Positions 7,806 to 17,100 of a stretch of 32,040 nt of DNA are shown piece by piece; positions within the stretch are counted from its first letter, which is position 1, and each line of letters opens with the position of its first letter. This stretch comes from Porticoccaceae bacterium. GTDB lineage: Bacteria; Pseudomonadota; Gammaproteobacteria; Pseudomonadales; Porticoccaceae. A program made the translations under genes and the position numbers. The notes below the pieces were generated by a model. The model was given only the letters and a program-made list of their open reading frames with translations. It did not search any database and was not told where the DNA came from. Location: NCBI GenBank assembly GCA_018664075.1, contig JABJOY010000057.1:1-32040 (forward strand), written 5' to 3'.

Positions 7806-8899
7806 GTCTTGATCAAACCGATCCCAAGCAGTACCAGTTACAGCTGGATAATAAAATCGCGGCTTTTAAGCAGACAATGGCTGATGCCGGTTTAGAAATT
7901 GGCTCTCCAACGGTGTACCAGTCCGCCCCGCTGGGTTTTCGTATGCGGGCCGAATTCCGTATCTGGCATGAACAGGAGCAGGTCTATTACGGTATGAACC
8001 GCCGTGGTGAAAAGCGCCCCTATATTATTGAGGATTTCCCTATTGGCGCTCCTTTAATTAATCAGCTGATGCCCCCAGTGCTGGCAGCACTAAATGCCAG
8101 TCCGGTATTAAGCCGCAAATGTTTCTCTGCGGAGTTCTTAGCCAGTACCGCTGGTGAAGCTCTGATTACATTAATCTATCATCGTCCACTGGATGCTGAG
8201 TGGGAGGCAGAGGCACGAGCCCTGCAGGCCAGATTAAAGGTCAACATTATTGGCCGCAGCCGCAAACAAAAGCTGGTGCTGGATCGAGACTATGTTACAG
8301 AGCGTCTGCAGGTGGGTGGTCGGGAGTACAGCTATCAGCAGGTTGAGTCTGGATTTACCCAGCCCAATGCAGGCATTAATACGCAGATGTTGAACTGGGC
8401 CAGTGAGACTCTGACAGGCAAAAGCACTGGTGATCTGGTTGAACTCTACTGCGGCAATGGTAACTTTACCGCCCCATTGTCACGGCATTTTGACGCAGTG
8501 CTGGCGACGGAAATCTCCAAGGTGTCGGTCAACTCGGCAGAGTTCAATTTTGCCGCCAACAAGATTGATAATATTCAGGTGGTCAGGCTGTCAGCTGAGG
8601 AGTTTACCCAGGCTTTAAATGGCGAGCGGCCCTTTCGGCGACTGGCCCATATTGATTTGGATACCTACAACTTCTCCACGGTTTTTGTCGACCCTCCCAG
8701 AGCCGGGCTGGATCCTGATACGGAGAAGCTGATCTGTCGCTTTGAACGAATTCTTTATATTTCCTGCAACCCTAAAACATTGGCGCAGAACCTGGCTGAG
8801 ATCACCAAGACCCATAAAATTGAGTCTGTGGCTGTTTTTGATCAGTTCCCCTGGACCGACCATCTCGAATCCGGAGTCCTGTTGAGCCGTATTGGCTAA
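7802..8899 (+). CDS. trmA: tRNA (uracil-5-)-methyltransferase
   Basis: This 365-residue SAM-dependent enzyme makes m5U54 (ribothymidine) in the T-loop of tRNAs. It is collinear with E. coli TrmA (366 residues). The N-terminal FRMRAEFRIWH block, the SAM-binding ELYCGNGNF, VDPPRAGLD, the catalytic nucleophile Cys322 in YISCNP and the general base Glu356 in HLESGVLL are present. The TRAM domain of RumA-type relatives is absent, as expected. It ends the tusE-phhB-trmA operon, so two of the three genes act on tRNA. Its TAA overlaps the stop of the converging DUF2489 gene. Confidence 0.97.
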   Translation: MSLDQTDPKQYQLQLDNKIAAFKQTMADAGLEIGSPTVYQSAPLGFRMRAEFRIWHEQEQVYYGMNRRGEKRPYIIEDFPIGAPLINQLMPPVLAALNASPVLSRKCFSAEFLASTAGEALITLIYHRPLDAEWEAEARALQARLKVNIIGRSRKQKLVLDRDYVTERLQVGGREYSYQQVESGFTQPNAGINTQMLNWASETLTGKSTGDLVELYCGNGNFTAPLSRHFDAVLATEISKVSVNSAEFNFAANKIDNIQVVRLSAEEFTQALNGERPFRRLAHIDLDTYNFSTVFVDPPRAGLDPDTEKLICRFERILYISCNPKTLAQNLAEITKTHKIESVAVFDQFPWTDHLESGVLLSRIG

Positions 8900-9366
8900 C
8901 TTAGCTTAATATTAATCAGCTGCTGGGCGCCGGCTTGGATAAACTCGCTGTACTTGGCTTCAATGGTTGTGCGCTCACGATTAAGGCGCTTTTTTTCAGA
9001 TTTCTCGAGCATCGCCCAGTCGTCAAGAATAGGAATATAAGCTGTTGCCTCTGCCAGTTGCTGAAACACCGTAAACTGCTTCAACTCAGCCTCAGTGGCT
9101 GTTACTTGCCGGGATAAAAAGGCAATGCGCATCGCGGCTTCTGTATCGGTTAGATCTTTCTGTAACAGAGCACGGGCAATAATCTGAATCGACTGCCGGG
9201 CATCGAGGTTTTTGACCTGAAGTTGTTCTGTAAGCTGCTCTCTGGCAGACTCAATTTCAGTCTGTCGAGTCCGTAGTTTTTGCCACAGAAATAAGGCATA
9301 GGCAGCCAGCCCAACCGATAGCACTGATGCCAACAGCATAGCGACAACAAGAAAATCCATATACAA
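8896..9366 (-). CDS. DUF2489-like membrane-anchored protein
   Basis: This 156-residue protein has one N-terminal transmembrane segment (about residues 4-28), then a charged, largely helical cytoplasmic part. The segment SIQIIARALLQKDLTDTEAAMRI strongly recalls the DUF2489 family of gammaproteobacteria, which has no known function. ATG codons lie at residues 1 and 3, and either could be used. It converges on trmA with overlapping stop codons (CTAA at 8896-8899). No terminator is visible between them. The downstream half is rich in Glu, Lys and Gln and could form a coiled coil. The assignment to the family is from memory of the motif. Confidence 0.75.
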   Translation of the reverse strand: MYMDFLVVAMLLASVLSVGLAAYALFLWQKLRTRQTEIESAREQLTEQLQVKNLDARQSIQIIARALLQKDLTDTEAAMRIAFLSRQVTATEAELKQFTVFQQLAEATAYIPILDDWAMLEKSEKKRLNRERTTIEAKYSEFIQAGAQQLINIKLS

Positions 9367-9431
9367 CAGTCTCTGATTATTAAGGGATGATTATTATACT
9401 TAATTAAGCAGTCAATTGGGCTTGCTGGATA

Positions 9432-10058
9432 TTAAACAGGCTCCAGTAGAGACCGCTTAAGGGCCGAGCTTTGCTGCCAGCCATGGCCTTCGTACTCAAG
9501 TAACTTTGCGGTGTTTTCAGCTACCTCATAACCAAAGTAGCGTTTGACAATATGCAATGACATATCAATGCAGGCAGTCATACCTCCCGCAGTTATCACA
9601 TGGCCCTGATCGATAAACCGCTGATGGCGATGAACCTTTATCCCGGGAAACTTTTCGATAAAACCATCAAACCAGCTGTGGTACGTGGTGACGGTTAAGC
9701 CATCCAGCAGGCCCGCCTCGGCCAAGTGATTAACCCCGGTGCAAACAGAGGCCAAAATTGCAGTGTCGGCACTGACGAGCTGCAACCAGCGGTTAATTGC
9801 CGGGCAATTAGAATGGGCCGGGGAAATAATAATATCTGGTTGCGGTGCATTACCGACCCCGTAGTTGGGCACTGTTTGCATGCCTCCACTCATCAGTACC
9901 AGATCGATGGTGGCGCCGACTGTATACAGCTCAAAGGGACACTCACCCTCTATGCGCACATCCTGAAACACTTCCCATGGGCCGGCCACATCAATGACCT
10001 GAGCGTCAGCGGCCAATGTAAAGGCCACGCGGATTTTTCTTCCCTGAGGTATATTCAC
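9432..10058 (-). CDS. DJ-1/PfpI family protein
   Basis: This 208-residue protein has the class I glutamine amidotransferase-like fold. The family's conserved acidic residue is Glu29 in GPWEVF, the nucleophile-elbow cysteine is Cys106 in ASVCTG, and His127 follows in TYHSW. This is the layout of isonitrile-hydratase-like and ThiJ/PfpI proteins. Unlike many relatives it has no C-terminal AraC-type helix-turn-helix domain, so it is an enzyme or stress protein rather than a GATase1-AraC regulator. The start is GTG at 10056-10058, preceded by a strong GAAGGAGAA Shine-Dalgarno. A perfect 8-bp inverted repeat lies 20-41 bp upstream. The substrate is not deducible. It is probably transcribed alone, as rmuC ends 121 bp upstream. 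Confidence 0.86.
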   Translation of the reverse strand: MNIPQGRKIRVAFTLAADAQVIDVAGPWEVFQDVRIEGECPFELYTVGATIDLVLMSGGMQTVPNYGVGNAPQPDIIISPAHSNCPAINRWLQLVSADTAILASVCTGVNHLAEAGLLDGLTVTTYHSWFDGFIEKFPGIKVHRHQRFIDQGHVITAGGMTACIDMSLHIVKRYFGYEVAENTAKLLEYEGHGWQQSSALKRSLLEPV

Positions 10059-10078
10059 CGCAGTTCTCCTTCAATGAG

Positions 10079-10099
10079 TTAAAAGCAACGAGCTTTTAA
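10079..10099. repeat. Perfect inverted repeat upstream of the DJ-1/PfpI gene
   Basis: TTAAAAGC (10079-10086) and GCTTTTAA (10092-10099) form an 8-bp stem with a 5-nt spacer, 20 bp upstream of the GTG start. It could be an operator or the weak end of rmuC transcription. A second, GC-rich repeat (TGGCCG 10121-10126 with CGGCCA 10135-10140) lies closer to rmuC. Confidence 0.5.
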
Positions 10100-10179
10100 T
10101 AATCATTTAAAACTGCGATTTGGCCGTGGATTCCCGGCCAGGTATTTAAGTGATTGGGTTATTGTGGGCTAGATTCGCC

Positions 10180-11442
10180 TTAGTTGTCTTCTAGCCTTGA
10201 GTTGCTCTCCTGCTGAGCAATATCATCCACGGACAGCTCCGGTGGAAGGGTCTTTTTTGTTTTTGCGCCAAGCTTTTTTAGCTCTTCGCTACGTCGCACA
10301 AGATTACCACGGCCGGTGGACAGACGCTTGCGCGCCGTATCCCATGCTTCGGTACTTTTGTCCAAATAGCGACCTACTTCATCCAATGCCTCGACATAGA
10401 GCACAAATTGGTCGTAGAGCGCACCAGCCTTGTCGGCTATCAACTGAGCGTTGCGATTTTGGTCGGCATAGCGCCACAGATTTTTAATGGTGCGCAATGT
10501 CACCATCAAGGTGCTGGGGCTGACCAGAATAATGCCCCGGTCATAGGCGTCGCGCATCATCTCCGGGTCATGGTCCAGTGCCAGCATAAAGGCTGACTCA
10601 ACCGGTATAAAGATAAGCACAAAATCAAGACTGTTGACCCCTTCCAGGCTCTCGTAGTCTTTAACACTGAGACCTTTAATATGAGCTCGCAGAGATGCCA
10701 GATGCTGGCTCAGGCACTGCTCTTTGGTGTCATCATCCTCGGCATGAAAATAGCGCTCGTAGTCGACCAGGCTGACCTTAGCGTCAATAACAATATCCCG
10801 ACCTTCCGGCAGATGCACAATAACATCCGGGTTGCGCCGCTTGCCTGATTCATCTTTCAGAGCTACCTGAGTATCGTATTCACGGCCATTGGTGAGGCCG
10901 GAATCCTCAAGCAGCTTCTCCAGCACAAACTCGCCCCAGTTACCCTGGGCTTTGTTATCGCCGCGCAATGCATTGGCCAGGCTTACCGCATCAGCGGAGA
11001 TCTGTAAGGTCTGCTTTTGCAGTTCGCTAATCTGCCCTGCCAGTTTATTGCGATCTGCATTTTCTTTGTCGTAGGCAGTCTCAACCTGTTTGCGAAAATC
11101 TCCCAGATCCCGCCGCAATGGGCTTAGAGAAACCTCTATGGCCTCCTTACTCTGGGCGGAGAATTTTGCTTGTTTATCATCAAAGATACGATTGGCGAGA
11201 TTCTCAAATTCCTGCCCAAGACTGAGCTTGGCTTCCTGCAGTAATTTCAGCTGAGCCTCGTACTGGGCCTGCTGACTGGCAAGCCGCTGCTCCAGTAGAG
11301 CATTGCTGCCGTGGAGCTCAGATAGCTGAGCTGTCTGCCGATTGCGACCGAGCAGCTGACTGAGGCTGAAACCCAACAGCAGACCGATAAAGAGGCCGCC
11401 ACAGGTCCAGAGAATTAAACTGAGACTAATTGATGCTTGCAT
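10180..11442 (-). CDS. rmuC: DNA recombination protein RmuC
   Basis: This 420-residue protein of the RmuC family limits recombination between inverted repeats in E. coli. It has an N-terminal membrane anchor (about 7-28), a long Gln/Glu/Leu-rich coiled coil (about 35-150) and a nuclease-like domain. That domain opens with GNWGE at 167-171 and EKLLEDSGL. The PD-(D/E)XK-like core is NPDVIVHLPEG, then VIDAKVSLVDYERY at 218-231, with Asp220 and Lys222. The C-terminal part is LLAL-free and ends in a Lys-rich stretch plus acidic tail. It diverges from the AddB-like gene across 84 bp. Length and domains look complete. Confidence 0.93.
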   Translation of the reverse strand: MQASISLSLILWTCGGLFIGLLLGFSLSQLLGRNRQTAQLSELHGSNALLEQRLASQQAQYEAQLKLLQEAKLSLGQEFENLANRIFDDKQAKFSAQSKEAIEVSLSPLRRDLGDFRKQVETAYDKENADRNKLAGQISELQKQTLQISADAVSLANALRGDNKAQGNWGEFVLEKLLEDSGLTNGREYDTQVALKDESGKRRNPDVIVHLPEGRDIVIDAKVSLVDYERYFHAEDDDTKEQCLSQHLASLRAHIKGLSVKDYESLEGVNSLDFVLIFIPVESAFMLALDHDPEMMRDAYDRGIILVSPSTLMVTLRTIKNLWRYADQNRNAQLIADKAGALYDQFVLYVEALDEVGRYLDKSTEAWDTARKRLSTGRGNLVRRSEELKKLGAKTKKTLPPELSVDDIAQQESNSRLEDN

Positions 11443-11487
11443 AGCTTTATTGTATCAGCCCTCTGTCAATTACACTGCTGTTTTGCG

Positions 11488-11517
11488 ATTATAGAGCCAA
11501 CTAATTAGTAAAAGTCA
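11488..11517 (-). promoter_or_regulatory. Putative rmuC promoter
   Basis: On the minus strand a perfect TATAAT (11488-11493) lies about 45 bp before the rmuC ATG, with a weak TGACTT (11512-11517) 18 bp upstream. On the opposite strand TTGCGA (11483-11488) and TAGTAA (11506-11511), 17 bp apart, could serve the AddB-like gene and would overlap it. Confidence 0.35.
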
Positions 11518-11526
11518 CCGCCTGCA

Positions 11527-14190
11527 ATGTTGCCGCCTTTAATAGATATAGCTCCCTTTCGTCAGGCTCTTCTCGATGATCAATTGATATTGACCCCCAA
11601 TCATCGCCTGGCGGCAAAGATCGCCGAGTCCTGGGCCATTGAGATGCAGTCCCAGGCGAATGTGTGGCGCGCGCCCCGGATATTTTCAATTGATCATTGG
11701 CTGCGCCATTGTTGGGATGAGCTTCAGGATCAGAATCATAAGCTGGTCAGCGGTCTGAGCCTGGTGGGCCAGCAGCAGAGTCGTTACTACTGGGATCGGG
11801 CGATCGCAGAATCCAACCCAATCACCAGAGCAGATGCCAAGGGCCGTTTCAGCAAGTTGGCAGCAGAGACACAGAAGATACTCGACGGCTGGAATCTCTC
11901 TTTGGGTCAGCTCCCCCTTGAAACCCCAAGCACTGTGCAGTTTGCCGAATGGGCACAGAATTACGCCAACCTGTTGCAGCGCAATCAGCTCATAACCACC
12001 GCCCGCAGTTGGCAACTGGTGGCCGAAGGTTTTGCCCAGTCCGCCCTGCCCCCTGAATCAAATATTTATCTGTATGGATTTCAATCCATCCCGCCAGCGC
12101 AGCTTCTGGCCATCAATAGCGCTTGCGATCAACATCTTGAGATAGTGCATCCAGTTTCAGACTGTAATGGCAGTCTGGTTCAATGTTTGGATCCGCGTCA
12201 GGAATTAACTGCCGCGGCCCAATGGGCAGCCCAGCAGTTAGCCGCAAACCCTAATCAGCGGATTGGCATTATTATTCCGGAGCTAAATAATTCTCTGACT
12301 CAGGTCAGCCGAATAGTAGCTGAGGCTCTGACGGCGGAGTCTGCGGAGGTCGCGGTTAATATCTCGGCGGGCACTGCACTGCTTGACACCAGCCCGGTCA
12401 GAGCCGCCTTTGAGTTACTGGGGATACTGCAGGACAGGCGACCATTGCAGGATTGGTTGGAGCTGCTCCATTCACCTTATTCTATTTTTGCTCAGCTGCC
12501 GGTGCAGGTCCTGGTTGATGCAGAACTGGCACTCCGTGACAGCAGAGCTTTCGAATTTACCCTGGAAAAATTTGCCAATCACCTCAGTCATGCCATCAAT
12601 CTGGCTGGCAATACTGATGAGATTGCCGAATCCTTAAAACCTTTGTTTGCACTGCGCAATAATCAGCGTCAAATCAATAAAATACGTCAGAGCTTCAGCC
12701 AGTGGCGGCAGTACTTTGAGCAGACGCTCAATGATCTTAGCTGGCCCGGCAGGCGCAGTCTCGACAGCATGGAATTTCAGCAGCGGGAACATTGGCAGCG
12801 ATTACTGGATCTGTTCTCTGGACTGGATAATCTGGGTTTAGAGGTTGGTCTGAACACGGCTCGTCGACATCTACAGCAGATGGCCCAGGATGCGGTATTT
12901 CACCCACAGACCGGGGATGCCCCGCTGCAGATCCTAGGTCTGCTTGAGGGTTCAGGATTAAGCTTTGATCAGCTGTGGATTATGGGTATGCACAGCCAGA
13001 ATTTTCCTGCCTCGGTGGCCATTAACCCACTGCTGCCAGCAGAGTTTCAGCGCGAGCACAAAATGCCACATAGCCTGCCCGAGCGGGAGCTGGCCATAGC
13101 ACAACAGCTGTGGAGCGACTATAAAAATCATAGTGGCCGCCTGGTGGTCAGTTACCCAGCCATGCGCGGTGAAGAACAGCTGGCACCGAGCCCATTGATA
13201 CAGGAACTTGCTCTGACCCCATTGGAAGAGCTGGTCAATGGTATAAGATCCCACCCACAATGGTTGCAGCAAGCTGAGAATACTGAGCTTGTCGAGGAGC
13301 CAGCCTGTCCCTACAAACCGGAATTAGAGAAAATACAGGGTGGCAGTACGCTATTAAAGAACCAGTCACAGCTGCCCTTTAATGCCTTTGCCATTCATCG
13401 CCTCTGGGCGCAGCCCCTGCAGCAACCCCGCACTGGTCTGTCGCCAATGGATCGGGGTACATTGCTCCATGATGTGATGTACCGCCTGTGGACTGAATGG
13501 CAGAGCTCAAGTCACCTCCACAGCCTGTTAGATACAGAGATCAGCGCCTCCCTGGATAATGTGATCGATACCAGCCTGACTAAAATCGCAACTGATCATC
13601 CGGTCTTACTGGGCCAGCGTTATCGTCTGCTGGAACATAAACGACTGCATAAATTGGTCGGCCAGTGGATTGAAGAGGAAAAATCCAGGCCAGCTTTCAA
13701 TGTGTTAGGCCTTGAGCAGCAAGCCAGCATAGAGTTTGACGGTCTGCGCATATCACTGCGTCTGGATCGGGTTGATCAGGTGGGAGATCAGTTATTAATC
13801 ATTGATTATAAAAGTGGCGAAGTGACTCCCGGTCACTGGTATAGCGAAAGACCCAAGGATCCCCAGCTGCCACTGTACCTGTTGGCCAGTGACCCCAGAG
13901 CAGATGGCTGCGCCTTTGCACAGATAAAGGGGGGCAAAATAAAATTTGTCGGTACTGGCAGTACGGCATTATTTGATGATCTTAAGGTTGCCGAGGACTG
14001 GTCCTGGCAGCTCGATCAATGGCAGATGGCCCTAGCCAATCTTGCCGCAGAGTTTACTGCGGGCTCAGCTCCAGTGCAGATATTTGATTCCAGTGCTCTC
14101 AGTTTTCAGGACCATCTGTTACCACTCAATCGTTATCTGGAAATGGCAGATATTAATGCCCGGCTAGAGCAGACTGAGGTGCCATCGTGA
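11527..14190 (+). CDS. AddB-like PD-(D/E)XK nuclease, probable DNA repair protein
   Basis: This 887-residue protein belongs to the AddB-related family of about 900 residues that accompanies a UvrD-type helicase in many beta- and gammaproteobacteria. The N-terminus reads LILTPNHRLAAKIAESWA, with no Walker A motif, unlike Bacillus AddB. The middle is an inactive helicase-like region (GLLEGSGLSFDQLWIMG). The C-terminal nuclease domain shows GTLLHDVMYRLW at about 649-660, LRLDRVD with Asp747, IIDYKSG with Asp760 and Lys762, and QLPLYLLA. Family members as I remember them carry CPF at the domain entry for an Fe-S cluster; here it is Leu616-Pro-Phe and no cysteines lie near the C-terminus. Its TGA overlaps the GTG start of the helicase gene. 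Function is inferred to be double-strand break end processing. Confidence 0.88.
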   Translation: MLPPLIDIAPFRQALLDDQLILTPNHRLAAKIAESWAIEMQSQANVWRAPRIFSIDHWLRHCWDELQDQNHKLVSGLSLVGQQQSRYYWDRAIAESNPITRADAKGRFSKLAAETQKILDGWNLSLGQLPLETPSTVQFAEWAQNYANLLQRNQLITTARSWQLVAEGFAQSALPPESNIYLYGFQSIPPAQLLAINSACDQHLEIVHPVSDCNGSLVQCLDPRQELTAAAQWAAQQLAANPNQRIGIIIPELNNSLTQVSRIVAEALTAESAEVAVNISAGTALLDTSPVRAAFELLGILQDRRPLQDWLELLHSPYSIFAQLPVQVLVDAELALRDSRAFEFTLEKFANHLSHAINLAGNTDEIAESLKPLFALRNNQRQINKIRQSFSQWRQYFEQTLNDLSWPGRRSLDSMEFQQREHWQRLLDLFSGLDNLGLEVGLNTARRHLQQMAQDAVFHPQTGDAPLQILGLLEGSGLSFDQLWIMGMHSQNFPASVAINPLLPAEFQREHKMPHSLPERELAIAQQLWSDYKNHSGRLVVSYPAMRGEEQLAPSPLIQELALTPLEELVNGIRSHPQWLQQAENTELVEEPACPYKPELEKIQGGSTLLKNQSQLPFNAFAIHRLWAQPLQQPRTGLSPMDRGTLLHDVMYRLWTEWQSSSHLHSLLDTEISASLDNVIDTSLTKIATDHPVLLGQRYRLLEHKRLHKLVGQWIEEEKSRPAFNVLGLEQQASIEFDGLRISLRLDRVDQVGDQLLIIDYKSGEVTPGHWYSERPKDPQLPLYLLASDPRADGCAFAQIKGGKIKFVGTGSTALFDDLKVAEDWSWQLDQWQMALANLAAEFTAGSAPVQIFDSSALSFQDHLLPLNRYLEMADINARLEQTEVPS

Positions 14191-17100
14191 ATGTCATTAC
14201 GGATGATAGCACCGCTCGATTGCAGGCCCTCGACCCGCAGCAGAGCTTTATTGTCTCTGCACCTGCTGGCTCTGGTAAAACCGGTCTTATCACCCAGCGA
14301 GTTTTACGCCTGCTGTGCACAGTGGAGCAACCTGAGCAGATACTGTGCATCACCTTTACCCGCAAGGCAGCCGGGGAGATGGCGGTTCGTATCCATGAGG
14401 CCCTGCATCAGGCTGCCAACAGCCCTCGCCCTGAGGACCAGTATCAGGCCCAGACCTGGGATTTAGCTGCAGCGGCCGTAGAGCGAAGTAATCAACTGGG
14501 CTGGAACCTGACAGCCATGCCCGGTCGTTTGCGCATCCAGACCATTGACGGGTTCTGTCGCTATATTGCCAGTCAGTTTGCTCTAGAAACCGAGATTGGC
14601 GTACTGCCAGAGCCCAGTGAAAACCCCCAGGTGCATTATCAGGCTGCTGCGCGCAATCTCCTGGCCGACCTTGAGCAGAATAGCGATACAGGCCGACATC
14701 TGGGTGTGCTGCTGGCTCATACAGGTAACAATCTTGAGCGCTGTGAGCAGCTGCTCTCCGAGCTGCTGGGCAAGCGCGAGCAGTGGCTGCCGCTAATTTT
14801 TCAAGCGGCTAATAACCAGAGTTATTTCCAGGCAGTGGTGGAACAGCTGGTTGGTGAGACCCTGATGGATCTGGAGTCTGCCCTGCAGCCTATCGCTGGT
14901 GAACTGGTGGAGCTGGCTGATTTTGCTGCCAGTCATGTGCCCGCAGAGAAAAACTCGCCACTGGTTCAGCTACAGGGTCTTGTTGAATTACCCGACCATA
15001 GCTTTTATGGGCTCGCCCAGTGGAAAGCATTACTTGGCCTGCTGGTAACCAAAGATCGCAAACCAAGGAAAACTCTGACAGTAGCTGAGGGTTTCCCCGC
15101 CAGTGAAAAACCGACTAAGGCGCGCATGCTTAGTCTGCTCGACTGGAGTCGAAATAATGCTGGCTTGCAGGAGCAAATCAGCAATGCACTGTTTTTGCCC
15201 GAGACAGATCTCACCGAGGCGCAGCAGGATATTCTTAATGCCCTGGGATATCTGCTGCCCTTGCTGGCGGCAAAACTGGATATTATTTTCCAACAACAGG
15301 AGCAATGTGATTACCCAGCAATCACTCTTGCAGCTCTCCAGGCGCTAGAGCAATCTCCTGATGATGGCGCCATTTCAGATATCACCATGCGCCTGGATTA
15401 CAGCCTCCGACATATATTGGTGGATGAGTTTCAGGACACCTCCAGCTCGCAGATACAGCTGTTAGAGCGTCTACTGGCGGGCTGGGAACCGGATGATGGC
15501 AGAACCTTATTTTTGGTTGGGGACGCTATGCAGTCCCTCTACAGTTTTCGCAATGCCAATGTGGGTCTCTTTCTGCAGGCACAACAACAGCCAGTGGGAC
15601 CGGTACAATGCCAGCCATTAAGCCTGTCGACTAATTTCCGCTCCAGGGTCGGTATTATCGACTGGGTTAATCAAACTTTTAATGATGCATTTCCGGTCCA
15701 AGCAGATATCAGTCGCGGTGCCATCCCCTATTCCCATTCTGTTGCCCATAAAGATGCTGGCACAGATAGAGCAGTAGAGTTTTATGGTTTTAGCTGTGAA
15801 GACAAGCAGGATTATGATCAGATCGAGGCCGAACAGGTGGCTGCCAGCTGTGTTGATATACAGAGTCAAAGCCCTGGTCAGAGCATTGCTATTCTGGTGC
15901 GCGGTCGCGGGCATCTAAAGGAGATTATTCCTGCATTGGGGCGAGCCAATCTCAGCTGGCAGGCAATAGATATCAACCCTCTCAAGACAGTAATGCCAGT
16001 GATGGATATGCTGTCATTAACCCGCGCCCTGCTGTCCCCCGCTGATCGTATTGCGTGGTTGGCGGTTTTGCGCGCCCCTTTCTGCGGTCTGGATCTAGGG
16101 GATTTGCTCGCTATTACCAACAGCCTGGAAACCAGTGGCAAGCAACCCATGGCGATACTGCACAGATTGCAGCAATTGGATAGGGAGCGGGATATTGCTC
16201 TGTCTGACTATGCCCGCCACAGACTACAGTCTGTTATTCCTGCGTTGTTGCAAGCCTGGCAAAGTCGCGGCAGATTGAGTCTGCGCAACTGTGTGGAGCA
16301 ACTCTGGGTCAAGCTCGGCGGCCCTGCGACCTTGCATAGCAGTACAGATCTCAATGATGTGCGCAGCTATCTGGATTTACTGGAGGACTGGCAGGTTGCA
16401 GGTACAGTGAAAGACTGGGAAGGTTTTCAGCAGGCTGCAGACAAGTTATTTGCTGCCCCCAATGCTGGTGAGGCAGAGCGGCCCAGTATACAGATTATGA
16501 CCATCCATAAATCCAAGGGACTGGAGTTTGATCATGTTCTGCTGCCCGGATTATGCAAAACGCCAAAATCCGGTGACAGGCAGTTACTGCGCTGGCAGCA
16601 CCACATGGACCAGCAGGGTCAGCAGTCTTTGATTATGGCACCTCTGGGAGCCCATGATGAGGAAGACGACAGTATCTACAGATACTTAAAATATGAAGAC
16701 AATGTTAAAACCGGGTTGGAAAACACAAGAGTCCTCTATGTTGCCGCCACCAGAGCGGTTCACAAGCTATATTTATTTGGCCAGTTAAAGCCGAGCAAAA
16801 CCGGTTGGCAGTCCCCTGGGAAGACAACTTTACTTGGCCCGATCTGGAAAGGCGTTGAGGCGGATATTACTGCTGGCACCTATGTCGTCAATCAGGTTCC
16901 CGCCAACAATCAAGGGGTAACCCAACAAGCAGGGCTGCGCCATAAGCGCCGATTAGCCGCAGGTTTTAGTGTTGCCTATACACCAGTGCCAACGCTATCC
17001 ACCGGTGCCGAAGGCAATCGCAAGTCCGAGGCACAGGCTCAGAGCGACAGCCCAATATCCAGCAGAGCAAAGCATCTGGGTACCTGTATTCATCGGACAT

